Shown: one piece after another, positions 61,664 to 64,000 of the stretch
Position numbering within the stretch: position 1 is the first letter of the stretch
Layout: each line of letters begins with the position of its first letter
From: Tritrichomonas foetus
Taxonomy: Eukaryota; Parabasalia; Tritrichomonadida; Tritrichomonadidae
Length of the DNA: 64,000 nt
NCBI GenBank assembly: GCA_001839685.1
Contig: MLAK01000617.1
Location: 26,329-90,328 of the forward strand
Direction: 5' to 3'
Translations under genes and position numbers: made by a program
The notes under the pieces: model-generated
Database searches by the model: none
What the model was told of the DNA's origin: nothing
The model's input: the letters and a program-made list of their open reading frames with translations, nothing else

Positions 61664-62345
61664 ATAGAAATCACATTTGTATGTGCGAACAATTTGTTAG
61701 AAACATAGATATCTATAAAGCCGACGTGAATTCACATGTCGACAGTCGGTCCCTATAATCGTTCTTTTTTGTCATTTATCAATTGCTCTTTATGTAAATA
61801 TCTTTTATTAATTTTTTGTCGAAAACAAAACATTCCTGTCTATTTTTTGGTGTTGAATTTATTATCGGATTTCATTGCCATGATTGTGATGATATGAACA
61901 GTGAAACTGGCGAAATCTTGTTTATGGCTCATTTTAATAACATGTTATGTTGAGAGCGAATCTGCAGAAATTCACCTGCTTGATAGTTGTATAAATTGGT
62001 CAAGTATGCATTATAAAAGAGAAATATCATTATAATCCAATAACCTAAGAGATAAACCCAAAAAATACGTTAAAAAAAAATGGATGAAATTGTATTCAAT
62101 ATTTGTGAAGTGGTTGTGAAATTCGGAAACTTTTTGTAAGCCACACAAAATTGAAATCAATTTTTCAGCTTCCCAGGGTGATCAGGCCCATTCATGACCA
62201 TTTTTTTGCATAAAATTTTCCATAGCATAACCAGTAGAGTAAAAAAATCGAAAGTGAGAATAGTCAATTAAATATTTAATACAAACAATCTATAAATTTT
62301 ATAATGTTTTTTTTGTATAGTGAAATAGATGCTTATCCACACTCT
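61664..62345. other. Convergent intergenic region
   Basis: AT-rich sequence between the 3' ends of the phosphatase and Myb genes, with nothing recognised. The frame at 62304-62555 is an antisense shadow of the Myb gene. Confidence 0.5.
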
Positions 62346-63155
62346 TTAGGTGAAAGAAGCAAATGGGAAGGAGGTAGATGCAAGTTGCATAAATTCACGC
62401 TCAAATTTAGCATCTGCATAATCGTCGAGCAAACTGGAATCCCAGAAATCAAATATCTCTGGTTTCTGCTCATCTGGTTGGTCTTCGAAGGTGAGTTGTA
62501 CAGTCTGTTGAGCAAATGTAGGTGCTGGAGCGATATTTTGTGGCATGTAACTTGATGTAGCAGTGGAAGAAAATGTTGGGAAACTAGGAATGGTTTGGGC
62601 AATTTTTGGTTCAACAATCACTTCTGGTTTAACATCTTCCACTTTTTGAGGGACTATATGGTCATCTACATTATTGGTACTGGTTTTCATTTGCTCTAAG
62701 ATGCGGAGAGCATTCTGTTGAGGGCAAACCTTGGTCCGGCGTCTCTTCTTCCTCTCAGGGAACGGACAGAGCGATGGGTCTGAAACGATCTGGATGCGGC
62801 CTGCTCTTTCAATAGAAATGTATTTCAAGTGACTGTACCACCTGTTTTTCACGTCGTTTTCACTTCTACCATTGAAAAATTGGCCGATCGTTGACCAGCA
62901 GCGTCCTAACTCGTTCATCTTCTGGATGAGGAGGCGGTCCTCCATTTCGGTCCAAGGGTCAGTGCGGATTCCCGGGGAAAGGTAGTTGACCCAGCGCTCC
63001 CTGCACTGACGGGAGGAGCGCCCGCCCATCTTTTGAGCAACAACCTCCCAATTGATGAACTCGGCACTGTTCATAATTTCAATCAGGCGGGCGTCTTCTT
63101 CGACGGTGAATGGGCGGCGGGCAATCGTGTGCTTCCTGTTATTTGTGGCGGACAT
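62346..63155 (-). CDS. R2R3 Myb transcription factor
   Basis: The 269-residue protein has two Myb repeats at about 13-113. R2 begins RRPFTVEEDARLIEIMN with Phe in place of the first Trp, then INWEVVAQKM and RSSRQCRERWVNYL. R3 reads DPWTEMEDRLLIQKMNELG, RCWSTIGQFF and RSENDVKNRWYSHL. Conserved aromatic positions and the recognition helices (SRQCRERW, ENDVKNRW) are intact. Trichomonads have large families of such short two-repeat Mybs acting on promoter elements. A basic stretch ERKKRRRTK near 133-141 could be a nuclear signal. The C-terminal half is Pro/Ser/Thr-rich and probably disordered. The first 400 nt are GC-rich relative to the flanks. Confidence 0.93.
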   Translation of the reverse strand: MSATNNRKHTIARRPFTVEEDARLIEIMNSAEFINWEVVAQKMGGRSSRQCRERWVNYLSPGIRTDPWTEMEDRLLIQKMNELGRCWSTIGQFFNGRSENDVKNRWYSHLKYISIERAGRIQIVSDPSLCPFPERKKRRRTKVCPQQNALRILEQMKTSTNNVDDHIVPQKVEDVKPEVIVEPKIAQTIPSFPTFSSTATSSYMPQNIAPAPTFAQQTVQLTFEDQPDEQKPEIFDFWDSSLLDDYADAKFEREFMQLASTSFPFASFT

Positions 63156-64000
63156 TTTTTCCGAAAGGGGAAAAAAAAATGTGAAGTCTCTTTTTGAGAG
63201 AAATGAATTAATTCTGAAAATATTTACACAAATTCTGAAAATAATGAATCAATTGAACTATGATTTTTGAATTTGAAATAATTTTCCAATAATATTATTG
63301 TTATTTTGTGAGATGATTTGAAATGAAATGCTTTGATTTTCGAACAATAATTGTTAACTATCACAATAATTTGTGATTTGAATACTTTTTAATTTACCTC
63401 TTATGAAAAAGTGAATTCAAAGGTTTTTCAAAAATCATTGAAAATATTGAATTTCAACTGTAGGCTAGTTTCGAAAAAATTCTCGGGTTATTGTGATTGG
63501 CTGTAGTATGATTGAAAAATGTTTCTTGGAATTGTTTTACTTGCTATAAACTATTCAAAAATTTAACCTTTTTATCATATATTTAAAAAGTCAAACAAGT
63601 TTCTTTACTTTGGTCATTAGCATATTCAATAACAAATTTTCAAAAAATTGTTTTGGAGAGTATTCAATCTATTCAATAGATCTGGTCTTTATGATTGAAA
63701 AAAAAAAAAAATATTCGAAAAGAATGAATTTGTCGAGAGAAACACGAAATAAGCCTTTCTGTGAACCATTTCCCGAAAAGAACATTTTTTAGTTAAACGA
63801 GAAGCCTTTTCAAAATAAAATTGAATAAAGGTATTGAATAAAATAAACCACACTCCAATCTGAAATTTTTTTTTTTCGATAGAATCAATATCTCGGTATA
63901 ATCTTTTGGAATACTTAAAATCTAAGTAAAATTAGCTTTGATAAATATTATAGCAGACATGAAATCAATGAAATATATACACCTGTGTTTTCTTCACCAA
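63156..64000. other. Intergenic, nothing recognised
   Basis: Upstream region of the Myb gene to the window end, AT-rich with A-runs. TTCACATTTT about 25 nt upstream of the Myb ATG (near 63182) fits the Inr consensus TCAYW. Confidence 0.45.

Overview
This is a protist nuclear contig. It is very AT-rich, uses the standard code and has mostly uninterrupted genes. Several traits point to a parabasalid close to Tritrichomonas or Trichomonas: a winged-helix protein of the initiator-binding (IBP39-like) type, an R2R3 Myb, BTB-like/ankyrin proteins of the expanded trichomonad family, a D,D34D mariner about 1.3 kb long, and an intron ending in the trichomonad 3' motif (ACTAACACTCAG). The species is inferred from these traits and was not tested by a search.

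Layout. 0-3.1 kb: tRNA-Gly(GCC), a Cupin_5 protein, and a two-exon coiled-coil gene. 3.6-16 kb: a divergent pair, a 1.7k-residue WD-repeat/low-complexity protein and a 2.3k-residue C19 ubiquitin protease, whose shared promoter holds two perfect palindromes. 17-20 kb: an SLC44/choline-transporter-like protein, a 16-bp minisatellite and a GNAT acetyltransferase. 20-24 kb: gene-poor DNA with a degenerate DNA transposon (14-bp TIRs, 9-bp target duplication) and coding remnants, then a small unknown protein. 25-32 kb: a PH-AGC kinase, a decayed surface-protein gene and an exportin-1-like gene. 32-45 kb: a mobile and repetitive zone with a mariner, an E2F-like factor, a GC-rich palindrome, a sequencing-adapter junction next to a 65-bp satellite, a choline/ethanolamine kinase, a MAP65/PRC1 protein, an IBP39-like factor, a pogo-like DDE element carrying a tRNA-like segment, and a TM2-domain protein. 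45-56 kb: a hypothetical protein, a broken ankyrin gene, a BRCT protein, a class-B DnaJ, a putative structured RNA, an ankyrin protein with an embedded UBR-type zinc finger, and tRNA-Thr(AGT). 57-63 kb: a calponin-homology/beta-trefoil protein, a PPP-family phosphatase and an R2R3 Myb.

The genes are separate housekeeping, cytoskeletal, signalling and transcription units and form no operon. Loose functional links are the choline transporter-like protein with the choline/ethanolamine kinase, the USP with the UBR-box protein (ubiquitin system), and three putative DNA-binding regulators (E2F-like, IBP39-like, Myb). I did not find one multi-gene novel system. The strongest leads are the 9-bp-TSD transposon, the ankyrin gene interrupted at the same hinge in four successive repeats, the ankyrin-UBR fusion, the nested-stem RNA candidate at 52.5 kb and the palindromic 65-bp satellite. 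One caution: a Nextera mate-pair junction sequence is embedded at 35597-35634, so contiguity across that point is doubtful.
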